Of a DNA stretch of 64,000 nucleotides, positions 49,899 through 58,741 are shown piece after piece. This stretch comes from Marispirochaeta sp964554875 (lineage in GTDB: Bacteria > Spirochaetota > Spirochaetia > JC444 > Marispirochaetaceae): positions 4,030-68,029 of the forward strand of contig CAZKQJ010000026.1 in the NCBI GenBank assembly GCA_964554875.1. The letters run 5' to 3'. Both the position numbers and the translations under genes were made by a program. Within the stretch, counting starts at the first letter, position 1. The number at the start of each line of letters is the position of its first letter. The notes under the pieces were generated by a model. That model was not told the DNA's origin and ran no database searches. It saw nothing but the letters and a program-made list of their open reading frames with translations.

Positions 49899-51425
49899 AT
49901 GAGCGTTGTTCCAAAAGAGCGAAAAGGTCAATTTTTTTCAATATTCTTTCCCCTGCTTCTTTTGGCGTCCCTCTATTTTACCAGCTTTTACAATTACCTT
50001 CTGTTCCACTCCCTGGCGGAGCTTTTCAGCATCATCATAGCCTGCGGGGTCTTCATGATCGCCTGGAACGCCCGGGACCTGATGGAAACCCCGGTGCTGG
50101 TCCATCTGGGCATCGCGTATCTTTTTATCGCCTTTATCGACATCATGCACACCCTTGCTTACTCGGGAATGGGGATATTTACAGACTACAGCTACTACGC
50201 GAATCAGCTGTGGATCGCTGCCCGCTATATCGAGGCGTTTAGCCTGCTGGGTTTCGTGCTTCTGGTATCGACCAAACAACGAAACTACGAGCTGACCTTT
50301 ATCGGGTACCTTGCGGTTACAATCATGATTCTTATCTCGATCTTCCCGACGAATATTTTTCCGGTCTGCTTTATCGAGGGCAGCGGTCAGACGACCTTCA
50401 AGATTGTCAGTGAATATGTAATCGCCGCCATTCTGTTTCTCACTCTGTTGGTATTCCGTTCCCGGCGGGGTCTTTTTCCTCCCGGACTTTTCAGACTGTT
50501 TTACTGGTCCATAGCAGCCACCATCGGAAGCGAGTTCGCCTTTACCCTGTACACCGACAACTACGGACTGCTGAACATGCTGGGGCACTACCTGAAGATC
50601 ATTTCCTTCTACCTGATCTACCGCTCCCTGGTCCGGGAGGGTATCCGCAATCCGATCAAGCTCTTCTATTCCCAGCTGGAAAAGACCGCCAGGGACCTGG
50701 ATGAGGCCAATAAAACCAAAAACAAGCTTTTTTCCATCATCGCCCACGACCTGAAAAACGCCTTCAATTCCACCATCGGAATAACTAACCTGATGCTCTC
50801 AAAGGACCATAAAACCTTCACCACGGAGCATGAAAACCGTGAACTCCTGGCCATGATTAATTCGTCCGCCAAATCCACCTATGACCTGCTTGAAAATCTT
50901 CTGGCCTGGTCCCAGGCTGAATCCGGCAGGCTGACGGTACGGAAAGAGCCTGTCGATATTGTGGGGCTCTGCAACAGCGTTCATACCTATGCCCTGACAA
51001 GCGCACAGGCAAAGGAGATTGATCTGCGCGTTGAAGCCGAAGGGGAGCAGCTGCAGGTTATGGCGGACAGCAACATGATCTATACGGTCCTGCGAAACCT
51101 GGCGGACAACGCCATCAAGTACACCCGGCGGGGCGGATCGGTTTCTATCGTCGTCAGGACAAACAGTAACATGGCAAGGATCGAGATTAGGGATTCCGGA
51201 ATAGGGATGAGTCCCGCGGAGATCAGGGGATTGTATGATCAGGAAAAAGGCAGTTCCCGTCCCGGTACGGAGGATGAAAAGGGTACCGGCCTGGGGCTGC
51301 AGCTGGCCAGGGATTTTCTGAAAAAAAACGGGAGCGCCCTGGAAATCAGCAGCACTCCCGGTAACGGTACACGTATGGGATTCAGTCTTCCCCTTGCTCC
51401 AGGGCAAGCTTCAGATCGGCAATAA
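49899..51425 (+). CDS. MASE3-domain sensor histidine kinase
   Basis: 508 residues. An N-terminal MASE3 membrane sensor with about eight segments (HSLAELFSIIIACGVFMIAW, DIMHTLAYSGMGIF, QLWIAARYIEAFSLLGF), then HisKA with His in SIIAHDLKNAF and an intact HATPase (NLADNAIKYT, DSGIGM, GTGLGLQLARDFL). ATG 49899 is chosen, since longer forms read into the end of the upstream gene. No response regulator is adjacent. Its last 44 bases overlap the convergent metY gene. Confidence 0.9.
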   Translation: MSVVPKERKGQFFSIFFPLLLLASLYFTSFYNYLLFHSLAELFSIIIACGVFMIAWNARDLMETPVLVHLGIAYLFIAFIDIMHTLAYSGMGIFTDYSYYANQLWIAARYIEAFSLLGFVLLVSTKQRNYELTFIGYLAVTIMILISIFPTNIFPVCFIEGSGQTTFKIVSEYVIAAILFLTLLVFRSRRGLFPPGLFRLFYWSIAATIGSEFAFTLYTDNYGLLNMLGHYLKIISFYLIYRSLVREGIRNPIKLFYSQLEKTARDLDEANKTKNKLFSIIAHDLKNAFNSTIGITNLMLSKDHKTFTTEHENRELLAMINSSAKSTYDLLENLLAWSQAESGRLTVRKEPVDIVGLCNSVHTYALTSAQAKEIDLRVEAEGEQLQVMADSNMIYTVLRNLADNAIKYTRRGGSVSIVVRTNSNMARIEIRDSGIGMSPAEIRGLYDQEKGSSRPGTEDEKGTGLGLQLARDFLKKNGSALEISSTPGNGTRMGFSLPLAPGQASDRQ

Positions 51426-52674
51426 TATCGTCGATATGTTCCAGCCCTATGGAAAGACGGATCAGTTCCGGCCGCACCCCCGCGGTAACCTGGTCTTCCG
51501 GGGAGAGCTGGGAATGGGTAGTGCTCGCCGGATGTATAACCAGGCTTTTGGCGTCCCCCACGTTGGCCACGTGAGAAAAGAGCTTCAGGTTTTCCACAAA
51601 GGCCGATCCGGCCTCAGCTCCCCCCTTGATGCCGAAAACAACCATACCCCCGAAGCCCCGCTTCAGGTAACCTGCGTTCCGTTCGTAAGCCGGATTCGAC
51701 GGTAAGCCGGGATAGCTAACCCACTCAACCCGGGGATGATCCTCCAGAAATTCCGCCACCTTGAAGGCGTTCTCGCTGTGCCGCTCCATACGCAGGGGAA
51801 GGGTCTCCAGGCCCTGCAGAAAAATCCAGGCGTTGTCCGGAGAAAGGGCCGCCCCCAGGTTTCGCAGGGGAACCAGCCTCATGCGCAGGATAAAGGCCAC
51901 GGGGTTCAGATCTCCCAGATCGTGGGCGTAGCGGATTCCGTGATACGAGGGATCAGGTTCGTTGAAGAGCTTGAATTTTGGATCCGTCCAGTCAAAGCGG
52001 CCGGAATCGATAACAACACCCCCGATTCCCGCCCCGTGACCTCCCAGCCATTTGGTCAGGGAGTGGACCACGATGTCCGCCCCGTACTCGATGGGCCGCA
52101 GCAGATAGGGGGTGGTAAAGGTAGAGTCCACAATCAGGGGCAGGGAGTGTTCATGGGCCAGGGCCGCGATTCGTTCCAGATCAGCCACAATCAGTCCCGG
52201 ATTTCCGATGGTCTCGAAAAAGACCGCCCTGGTCTTTTCGTTGATCGCCTTCTCAAGGGCATCCAGGTCCTCGGGGTCCACAAATCGCACGGTAATGCCG
52301 AACTGGGGCAGGATGTCGTGGAACATGGTAAAGGTACCGCCGTAGAGGTTGCTGGAAGAGACGATCTCCTCTCCGGTGGAGGCAATATTGATGATCGAAT
52401 AGAAGATTGCGGAGGTCCCCGAAGCCAGGGCCAGGGCCGCAGCCCCGCCTTCCAGGGCCGCCATGCGTTCCTCCAGGACTGCCTGGGTCGGATTCATGAT
52501 ACGGGTGTAGATATTGCCCAGCTCCTTGAGGGCAAAAAGATTCGCCGCATGCTCTGTGTTGGTAAAGGTGTAGGCGCTGGTCCTGTAGACAGGGACACCC
52601 CGGGAGTGCTGATCGCTGTCCGGCACCTGCCCGGCATGGAGCGCCAGGGTTTCAAAATGAAATTGTGACGACAT
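51382..52674 (-). CDS. metY: O-acetylhomoserine sulfhydrylase (MetY)
   Basis: 430 residues of the Cys/Met PLP family, MetY branch by length and sequence (FETLALHAGQVPDSDQHSRGVPVYRT). The PLP lysine is in SLTKWLGGHG. It makes homocysteine from O-acetylhomoserine and sulfide. The ATG at 52674 with GGAGGA upstream is preferred to an earlier in-frame start. It follows cysK by 43 bases on the same strand and probably shares its transcript. Confidence 0.93.
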   Translation of the reverse strand: MSSQFHFETLALHAGQVPDSDQHSRGVPVYRTSAYTFTNTEHAANLFALKELGNIYTRIMNPTQAVLEERMAALEGGAAALALASGTSAIFYSIINIASTGEEIVSSSNLYGGTFTMFHDILPQFGITVRFVDPEDLDALEKAINEKTRAVFFETIGNPGLIVADLERIAALAHEHSLPLIVDSTFTTPYLLRPIEYGADIVVHSLTKWLGGHGAGIGGVVIDSGRFDWTDPKFKLFNEPDPSYHGIRYAHDLGDLNPVAFILRMRLVPLRNLGAALSPDNAWIFLQGLETLPLRMERHSENAFKVAEFLEDHPRVEWVSYPGLPSNPAYERNAGYLKRGFGGMVVFGIKGGAEAGSAFVENLKLFSHVANVGDAKSLVIHPASTTHSQLSPEDQVTAGVRPELIRLSIGLEHIDDIIADLKLALEQGED

Positions 52675-52717
52675 GGATTCCTCCAAAGCTTGATTTTTCC
52701 GCTCGACTCTCAGCCTC

Positions 52718-53641
52718 TCAGCTTTCAAGGGCGGACCATACGGAAAGATATCTCTCCCCGGTGTCGGGGAGAATGACTACAATTCGTTTTCCCTGGTTCT
52801 CCTTTCTGGAGGCCACGGTACGGGCAGCGTGGGCAGCTGCTCCGCTGGAGATTCCCGCCAGAATTCCTTCCTTTCTGCCCAGCTCCAGGGCGGTCTCCAT
52901 GGCTTCCGTATTCCCCACCTGCACAACCTGGTCTATAAGCCCGGTATCCAGTACCCCGGGAATAAAACCGGCCCCGATCCCCTGGATTCTGTGGGGCCCC
53001 GGCTCTCCGCCGGATAAAACAGGGGAGGCCTGGGGTTCAACCGCAACCACCCGGAGTTTCGGGTTCAGCTCCTTGAGGCGGCTGCCGGCTCCCGTCAGGG
53101 TTCCGCCTGTGCCCACTCCGGCCACCAGGACATCCACCCGCCCCTCCGTATCCCGCCAGATCTCCTCGGCGGTGGTACGGCGATGGACCTCGGGATTGGC
53201 GGGGTTCTCGAACTGGCGGGGCATGAAGGCCTTTTTGTTCTCCTTGAGAATCTCCTCCGCCCGGGCGATCGAGCCCTTCATGCCTTTCTCCGGGGGAGTC
53301 AGCTCCAGCTGCGCCCCGAGAAGTTTCAGCAGGTTTCGCCGTTCCACGGACATGCTCGCCGGCATGGTAAGCACCAGCGGATAGCCCCGCTGAGCACAGA
53401 CGAAAGCAAGACCGATACCGGTGTTGCCGGAGGTAGCCTCGACTATCGTACTTCCCGGTCCCACCAGCCCCCTCCGCTCTGCATCCTCGATCATTGCCAG
53501 GGCAATACGGTCTTTGACGCTGCCGCAGGGGTTGAAGGATTCCAGCTTGGCCAGTATCTCCGTTCCTTCAGGGGCGAACCCGGCCAGGAAAACCAGAGGG
53601 GTATTCCCCACAAGTTCGGTTATGTTCTGTACGATTGCCAT
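52718..53641 (-). CDS. cysK: Cysteine synthase A
   Basis: 307 residues. The PLP lysine is in NPCGSVKDRIAL, the Asn loop is TSGNTGIGLAF and the phosphate loop GTGGTLTGAG. It makes cysteine from O-acetylserine and sulfide. It lies 16 bases after the Rrf2 regulator gene and before metY, a compact sulfide-assimilation operon. Confidence 0.95.
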   Translation of the reverse strand: MAIVQNITELVGNTPLVFLAGFAPEGTEILAKLESFNPCGSVKDRIALAMIEDAERRGLVGPGSTIVEATSGNTGIGLAFVCAQRGYPLVLTMPASMSVERRNLLKLLGAQLELTPPEKGMKGSIARAEEILKENKKAFMPRQFENPANPEVHRRTTAEEIWRDTEGRVDVLVAGVGTGGTLTGAGSRLKELNPKLRVVAVEPQASPVLSGGEPGPHRIQGIGAGFIPGVLDTGLIDQVVQVGNTEAMETALELGRKEGILAGISSGAAAHAARTVASRKENQGKRIVVILPDTGERYLSVWSALES

Positions 53642-53657
53642 TGTAATTCTCCTTCTC

Positions 53658-54089
53658 TCAGATGGAATACATCAGGGAGTCGTTGTTCTTTTTACCGGCG
53701 TTTCTGGCCAGGTCTCCCAGGGTCATGGAGGAGAGGACCTCCGTCATTGCCCTGCGCAGTTTTTCCCACAGTTCCGAGGCCGAACGCAGCGTTCCGGGGC
53801 TGGCCGGGGTATGCTCCTCCCTGGTAAAGAGGTCGCCCTCCAGAACATTGACGATCTCCAGGGGAGAGATATCTTCCGGGTCCCTGGCCAGTTCATAGCC
53901 GCCCTTCGCGCCCCGTACAGCGCTGATAAAACCGGCGCTCTTCAAGGGAATCACCAGCTGGCCCAGGTACTTTTCCGAGAGCTCCTCGGTATCGGCAATC
54001 TCCTTTAACAACCGGGGACCGCCGCCGTAACTCATGGCCAGGGCGATCATAAGGCGCAGTCCGTAGCGGCTCCGGGTGGAGAGTTTCAT
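53658..54089 (-). CDS. Rrf2-family regulator, CymR-like
   Basis: 143 residues. Winged helix with the Rrf2 pattern STRSRYGLRLMIALA and GAKGGYELARDPEDISPLEIV. It contains no cysteine at all, so it cannot carry the iron-sulfur cluster of IscR or NsrR. This and its place before cysK-metY fit CymR, which represses sulfur genes as a complex with CysK. Confidence 0.85.
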   Translation of the reverse strand: MKLSTRSRYGLRLMIALAMSYGGGPRLLKEIADTEELSEKYLGQLVIPLKSAGFISAVRGAKGGYELARDPEDISPLEIVNVLEGDLFTREEHTPASPGTLRSASELWEKLRRAMTEVLSSMTLGDLARNAGKKNNDSLMYSI

Positions 54090-54124
54090 ATATTCCCTAC
54101 CAAAACTATCTTCATTATAGGATT

Positions 54125-54153
54125 ATACTATACCTCTCAATCATAATAGTCAA
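54125..54153 (-). promoter_or_regulatory. Promoter of the rrf2-cysK-metY operon
   Basis: On the minus strand TTGACT (54153-54148), 17 bases, TAGTAT (54130-54125). The surrounding A+T-rich sequence has partial symmetry, and autoregulation by the Rrf2 protein is plausible. Confidence 0.5.
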
Positions 54154-54155
54154 CT

Positions 54156-54207
54156 GTTTTTGTCATGTTTATCGGAAACCCGGGATTTTTAACAAAAACC
54201 TGACAAA
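54156..54207. promoter_or_regulatory. Nested inverted repeats between rrf2 and phnD
   Basis: GTTTTTGT (54156-54163) pairs with ACAAAAAC (54192-54199), and TTTGTCA (54159-54165) pairs with TGACAAA (54201-54207). The overlapping pairs cannot form at the same time. They sit just behind the divergent rrf2 promoter. Confidence 0.35.
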
Positions 54208-54250
54208 CTGTTAGTAGCTTCTCAGTATCCTATGGTATGCTGTTAGCATA
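54200..54250 (+). promoter_or_regulatory. Candidate phnD promoter with operator-like palindrome
   Basis: CTGACA (54200-54205), 17 bases, CAGTAT (54223-54228) is the best promoter candidate; the -10 is weak. The likely start lies at a perfect inverted repeat TATGCT-GTT-AGCATA (54236-54250), a possible operator. Confidence 0.35.
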
Positions 54251-54277
54251 GAACACCAAGTCACAAGGAGATGTAAG

Positions 54278-55174
54278 ATGAAAAAAGGATTGATCATGTT
54301 CCTTATCGTCGCAGCCTCATTTGCCCTTTTTGCCGGAGGAGCCAAAGAGGCAGCCCTCGGTTCCGAGGAAAACCCCATCGTCTGGTCTTTCGTACCCTCC
54401 GGAGAGATGGAACGGGTCTCCGCGGGAGCCCAGGAGGTTGCCGATCTGCTGCACGCGGAAACCGGCTACTACTTCAGCACCAACGTCGCAACCGAGTACG
54501 TAGGGGTAATCGAAGCCATGAGCAGCAAACCGCCCAAGGCCCACATGGCATCCCTGGCGACCTTCGCCTACATAATGGCAGCCGACCGGGGAGTCGCCGA
54601 TGCGGCCCTGGTGGCGGTTCGCTACGGTTCGCCCACCTATAACGGCCAGTTTATAACCCAGCGGGACAGCGGCATCCGCAGCATCGAGGATTTCGCCGGC
54701 AAAACCTTTGCCCGGGTCGATCCCCTCTCCACCAGCGGCTGGATAATTCCGATGATCGAGATGCGGGCCGTCGGCATTAACCCGGACCGTGACCTGAAGA
54801 GCATCGTGGATGCAGGCAGCCACGACACCGTGGTCTCCGCCGTCTATAACCGCGAAGCCGACGCAGGGGCCACCTACGTAGATGCCAGGACCCGGCTGGA
54901 AAAGACCTATCCCGACGTCATGGACAAGGTAGTCGTTATCGGGGTTACCACGGACATTCCCAACGACGGAGTCCAGTTTCATCCATCAGTACCCGCAGAA
55001 ATGCGGCAGAAGATTGTGGATGCCCTGTTAAAGATTGTAAAAACGGAAGAGGGCAAAAAGGCCCTGAACACCGCTTATCAGTGGGATGATCTTGCCCTGC
55101 ACGGGGATGAGTTCTACGATCCCTTCCGGCAGGTGCTGCAGGCCGCAGGCCTGAAAGCCCAGGAGCTTATGTAA
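54278..55174 (+). CDS. PhnD-like substrate-binding protein of an ABC transporter
   Basis: 298 residues. Signal peptide ending LFAGGAKEA without the lipobox cysteine, then a PhnD/phosphonate-family binding domain (SFVPSGEMERVSAG, MASLATFAYIMAA, SGWIIPMIEMRAVG). The Ser/Thr-rich SGW motif contacts phosphonate or phosphite in known members. AAGGAG precedes the ATG. The transporter may carry phosphonates or phosphite, but the downstream pterin genes leave the substrate open. Confidence 0.85.
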   Translation: MKKGLIMFLIVAASFALFAGGAKEAALGSEENPIVWSFVPSGEMERVSAGAQEVADLLHAETGYYFSTNVATEYVGVIEAMSSKPPKAHMASLATFAYIMAADRGVADAALVAVRYGSPTYNGQFITQRDSGIRSIEDFAGKTFARVDPLSTSGWIIPMIEMRAVGINPDRDLKSIVDAGSHDTVVSAVYNREADAGATYVDARTRLEKTYPDVMDKVVVIGVTTDIPNDGVQFHPSVPAEMRQKIVDALLKIVKTEEGKKALNTAYQWDDLALHGDEFYDPFRQVLQAAGLKAQELM

Positions 55175-55210
55175 GAGCCTGCACCCGAGGGTATACAGGC
55201 AGATATCTGA

Positions 55211-55232
55211 AGGGGGGATGCGTGTCCCCCCT
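55211..55232 (+). other. Strong intercistronic hairpin between phnD and phnC
   Basis: AGGGGGGA and TCCCCCCT form a perfect 8-pair stem around TGCGTG. No T-run follows, so it is more likely to protect the phnD message or lower read-through into phnC than to be a full terminator. Higher expression of binding proteins than of transporter parts is commonly achieved this way. Confidence 0.6.
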
Positions 55233-55251
55233 CTCATGTTTTGAGGGAATC

Positions 55252-56061
55252 ATGCTCGAAGTCAAAAATCTCACCAAGGTCTACCCCGACGGAACAAAAG
55301 CCCTGAAAAATGTCAGTTTTACCGTGGAAGACGGTGAGTTTCTGGTCATTATAGGTCTGAGCGGATCGGGGAAATCGACCCTTTTGCGCTGTATAAACCG
55401 GCTTATCGATCCCACGGAAGGAAAAATCATCCTTGACGGTCAGGACATAACAGCCGCGGACAACAGGGAACTCCGTTTAATCCGACGGAAAATCGGAATG
55501 ATCTTTCAGCACTTTAACCTGGTGGACCGTTCCAGCGTGCTCACCAACGTACTTTCCGGCAGACTCGGCTATCTGAACCCCTGGCGCAGTGTTCTGCACA
55601 AGTTTCCCGGCAGTACACGGAAAGAGGCCATACAGGCCCTGCGGAAGGTAGGTATCGAGGACCAGGCGCACAAGCGGGCGGATGAACTCTCCGGCGGACA
55701 GCGTCAGCGGGTTGGTATTGCCAGGGCACTGATGCAGGAGCCGGCCATGATCCTGGCGGACGAGCCGGTAGCCAGCCTTGATCCCGTCCTGGCCCATACA
55801 ATCCTCGGATATCTGGAAAAGATGAACCGGGAGAGCGGTATTTCCGTACTCTGCAGCCTCCACTACCTGGACCTTGTACAGCGTTATGCAAGCAAGGTTA
55901 TCGGGCTGAAGGACGGAGTAATCGTTTATCGCGGCACCCGGGAGGATATCCGCAGCATGACTGACCAGCAGTTCAAGGAGATTTACGGAGAGGAAGCCGA
56001 GCGGGTCAGTGCAGGCACCCTGAGCTCAGCGGAAAACAGCAGAGGGGAGGCGGCACCATGA
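55252..56061 (+). CDS. PhnC-like ABC transporter ATP-binding protein
   Basis: 269 residues with Walker A GLSGSGKSTLL, Q-loop FQHFNLVDRSSVLTNVL typical of PhnC, signature LSGGQRQRVGIARAL and Walker B ILADEPVASLDP. It powers import with the PhnE-like permease, whose start it overlaps by four bases. Confidence 0.9.
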   Translation: MLEVKNLTKVYPDGTKALKNVSFTVEDGEFLVIIGLSGSGKSTLLRCINRLIDPTEGKIILDGQDITAADNRELRLIRRKIGMIFQHFNLVDRSSVLTNVLSGRLGYLNPWRSVLHKFPGSTRKEAIQALRKVGIEDQAHKRADELSGGQRQRVGIARALMQEPAMILADEPVASLDPVLAHTILGYLEKMNRESGISVLCSLHYLDLVQRYASKVIGLKDGVIVYRGTREDIRSMTDQQFKEIYGEEAERVSAGTLSSAENSRGEAAP

Positions 56062-57572
56062 ACCAACGGGTCTATAAAGAGGCAAAAAACTCCCTGGTCA
56101 GCGCCCCTGTGGCGGCCCTGCTCTCTCTCCTTGTACCGGGGCTGGGACAGATCATGGCTCGCAGGATTCAGCGAGGGCTCCTTTTGGCCGGTTCGATGAT
56201 CAGCCTTATCGGTCTCACAATCTGGCGCATTCGGATTATCGGACGTCTGGAGGAGGGTTTCCGGGACATCCTTGTAAAGGCCTTGTCCAGAAATCCGCTG
56301 TTTGTGGGGTTCAGCCTGCTGGCCCTCCTGGGAATCTGGATATGGATCATAGTCGACGCGGCCAGGCAGACGGATAAAAAGAAGCAGTACGGCAACGCCA
56401 TCTTCGCCCTGATCCTGCTGGTGTTTTTTGCTGTCGGATGGCAGATAAGCCAGATCGATCTGGTAAGACTGACCAGGGACGCCAACGAGGCATGGACCCC
56501 CCTGTCGAAAATCCTGTGGCCCTGGGACGCGGCGGTGACCCGGGAAACCGAGAGCCTGGAGGCTTCGGCGAAGCTCCTGGTGGATTCGGAAGGGGAGATT
56601 CCCCCGATCCCGGAAAAACGCCCCGGAGAACCCTACATACTGGTTGAACCGCGGTCAGGAAAACTCTCCAGTCTGGACGAGAACAACAAGGTCATCCCCG
56701 GGACGGAGCTCAGCATCAAGGGTGAAAATTTCGAGCCCGATACCCATACCGGGATATGGTGGAGCGATGCCGTCGGCAATGAGTTTCAGCCCCGTCAGGA
56801 AGGCCGCTATCTGTCGGTTACCACAGACGATACCGGCTCTTTTGAGCTGAAGATGATAATGCCCTACCGGCTGGTGCCCCCCAGCGCCCGGGGGCCCCAG
56901 TACCACGAGGTGATTGCCCGGCAGGTCAGCGAGGTTGGTCCACTGCTCCCCAGCGACCCCCTGCTTCTGACCATTGAACTGATCATCGAGACCATCTTCA
57001 TGGGAATGATGGCCACAATCTTCGGGATTATCCTGTCGGTACCGGTGAGTTTCCTCGCGGCCCGCAACCTGATGTCCGGAAGCTGGGTAACCATGGCCAT
57101 CTATTACTTTACCAGGACCATTCTGAACATTGTCCGGGCTATCGAACCCCTCATTTGGGCCCTTATCGCAGTGGTATGGGTCGGGCTCGGACCCTTTGCC
57201 GGCATTGTGGCTCTGACCATCCACTCTGTAGCGGCCCTGGGTAAGCTCTACTCCGAATCCATCGAGAGCATAAACCCCGGCCCCATCGAAGCGATTCAGG
57301 CAACAGGGGCCACCAAGCTGCAGACCATCATGTTCGCCGTTGTTCCCCAGATGATTCCTCCCTTCGTCTCCTTCACCATCTATCGCTGGGACATAAACGT
57401 GCGCATGTCCACGGTTATCGGTATGGTAGGCGGCGGAGGAATCGGTTTTCTGCTGGTCCAGTATATCCGGCTCCTTGAATACCGTTCCGCGGGAATCGCC
57501 GTCTGGTTCATCGCACTTACGGTCGCAATACTTGATTACGTGAGCGCGGAGATACGCAACCGCTTTGTCTAG
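56058..57572 (+). CDS. PhnE-like ABC permease with unusual N-terminal fusion
   Basis: 504 residues, against about 260-300 for ordinary PhnE. The C-terminal part (about 300-504) is a standard PhnE permease with EAIQATGATKLQTIMFAVVPQ as the ATPase-contact loop. In front of it come four membrane segments (about 17-34, 40-57, 83-100, 113-130), the first with the TM2-like motif VPGLGQ, and then an extracytoplasmic segment with an IPT/TIG-like beta domain (about 213-270, GTELSIKGENFEPDT). The added domain may dock the binding protein. There is no frame break, so the fusion looks genuine. Ends two bases before folM. Confidence 0.88.
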   Translation: MNQRVYKEAKNSLVSAPVAALLSLLVPGLGQIMARRIQRGLLLAGSMISLIGLTIWRIRIIGRLEEGFRDILVKALSRNPLFVGFSLLALLGIWIWIIVDAARQTDKKKQYGNAIFALILLVFFAVGWQISQIDLVRLTRDANEAWTPLSKILWPWDAAVTRETESLEASAKLLVDSEGEIPPIPEKRPGEPYILVEPRSGKLSSLDENNKVIPGTELSIKGENFEPDTHTGIWWSDAVGNEFQPRQEGRYLSVTTDDTGSFELKMIMPYRLVPPSARGPQYHEVIARQVSEVGPLLPSDPLLLTIELIIETIFMGMMATIFGIILSVPVSFLAARNLMSGSWVTMAIYYFTRTILNIVRAIEPLIWALIAVVWVGLGPFAGIVALTIHSVAALGKLYSESIESINPGPIEAIQATGATKLQTIMFAVVPQMIPPFVSFTIYRWDINVRMSTVIGMVGGGGIGFLLVQYIRLLEYRSAGIAVWFIALTVAILDYVSAEIRNRFV

Positions 57573-57573
57573 C

Positions 57574-58359
57574 ATGATTCAGCCCTACCTGAAGGGTAAA
57601 ACCGCCCTGATAACAGGCGGAGCCAAACGCATCGGCGCCGCCTGTGCCCTCGCCCTGGCCGGGGCCGGGGCCGATATTGTTCTCCATTATCACCGCTCCT
57701 TCCGGGAAGCGGAAAAAACCGCAGAGAAGATACGCGGCCTGGAGGTGAATGCATGGCCACTGAAGGCCGATCTGGAATCGGAAGAGGAGACCAGGGGACT
57801 CTTCGAAAACGCCCTGGACATGACCGGAGGCCTCGACATTCTGGTCAATTCCGCGTCGATTTTTCCCGACAACACGGTGGATACCTTTACCTGGGAGGAT
57901 CTTGAGCAGAACCTCAGGGTAAACACCTGGGCACCCCTGCTTCTCTCCCGACTCTTCGCGGCACAGGAGCGGTTTTCCGGCCTTGAGGACCCGCCGAAAG
58001 CCGCAAAACTGGGAAACATCGTCAATTTTCTTGATACCCGGATTACCGACAACGACAAAAATCATGCTGCCTACGCCTTGAGCAAGCGAAACCTTTTTAC
58101 CCTTACCCGTATGCTGAGCCTCGCCTGCGCTCCCGGGATCAAGGTAAACGCCATCGCCCCGGGGCTCATTCTCCCGCCTCCCGGGGAAGACGAGGGATAT
58201 CTGGAAAAACTGCGCCACACAAACCCCATGCGCCGCGTGGGAAAACTCGAGGACATCAGCAGCGCCCTGCTGTTTCTTGTGACTAACAGCTTTATAAGCG
58301 GCCAGGTCATCTTTGTGGATGGCGGCCGCCGCATCAAAGGAAGCATGTATGGAGTATAG
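57574..58359 (+). CDS. folM: Short-chain dehydrogenase, FolM/pteridine reductase-like
   Basis: 261 residues. NADPH motif TGGAKRIGAA with the Arg seen in pteridine reductases (TGxxxRxG), NSAS motif and catalytic Tyr-x3-Lys in AAYALSKRN; the end FVDGGRRIKG is SDR-typical. FolM reduces dihydromonapterin, and pteridine reductases can replace dihydrofolate reductase; with ThyX in use this could be the cell's route to tetrahydro forms. Assignment rests on motif and on folB, folK and folE following directly. Confidence 0.72.
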   Translation: MIQPYLKGKTALITGGAKRIGAACALALAGAGADIVLHYHRSFREAEKTAEKIRGLEVNAWPLKADLESEEETRGLFENALDMTGGLDILVNSASIFPDNTVDTFTWEDLEQNLRVNTWAPLLLSRLFAAQERFSGLEDPPKAAKLGNIVNFLDTRITDNDKNHAAYALSKRNLFTLTRMLSLACAPGIKVNAIAPGLILPPPGEDEGYLEKLRHTNPMRRVGKLEDISSALLFLVTNSFISGQVIFVDGGRRIKGSMYGV

Positions 58360-58741
58360 ATTCGACCGGATTCACATACGGGACATCCTGGTACGCTGTA
58401 TCGTGGGAATAAATCCCGATGAGCGGGAAAAAAAGCAGGATGTAATAATCTCACTGTGCCTGGAGGGAGACCTGCGGCTGCCAGGAGAAAGCGATAATAT
58501 CGACGACACCATCAATTACAAGGACATCAAAGACCGGGTAGTGCGATTCACCGAAGAGAGCTCGTTTTTCCTTATTGAAGCCCTGGCCCATGAGATTGCC
58601 GCCCTCTGCCTCGAGGTACCGGAGATCCAGCGGGCGGGGGTCAGCGTCGACAAACCCGGGGCCCTTCGCTTTGCCAGAAGCGTGGCCGTGGAAATCTTCC
58701 GCACCCGGGAGGATTATCCCGATCGAGGTTTTGATGGCTGA
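58349..58741 (+). CDS. folB: Dihydroneopterin aldolase
   Basis: 130 residues with the FolB pattern IRDILVRCIVGINPDEREKKQ and a Lys/Tyr-containing YKDI segment. It cleaves dihydroneopterin to hydroxymethyl-dihydropterin and glycolaldehyde. ATG 58349 overlaps the folM end by 11 bases and its own end overlaps folK by eight. Confidence 0.88.
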   Translation: MEYRFDRIHIRDILVRCIVGINPDEREKKQDVIISLCLEGDLRLPGESDNIDDTINYKDIKDRVVRFTEESSFFLIEALAHEIAALCLEVPEIQRAGVSVDKPGALRFARSVAVEIFRTREDYPDRGFDG

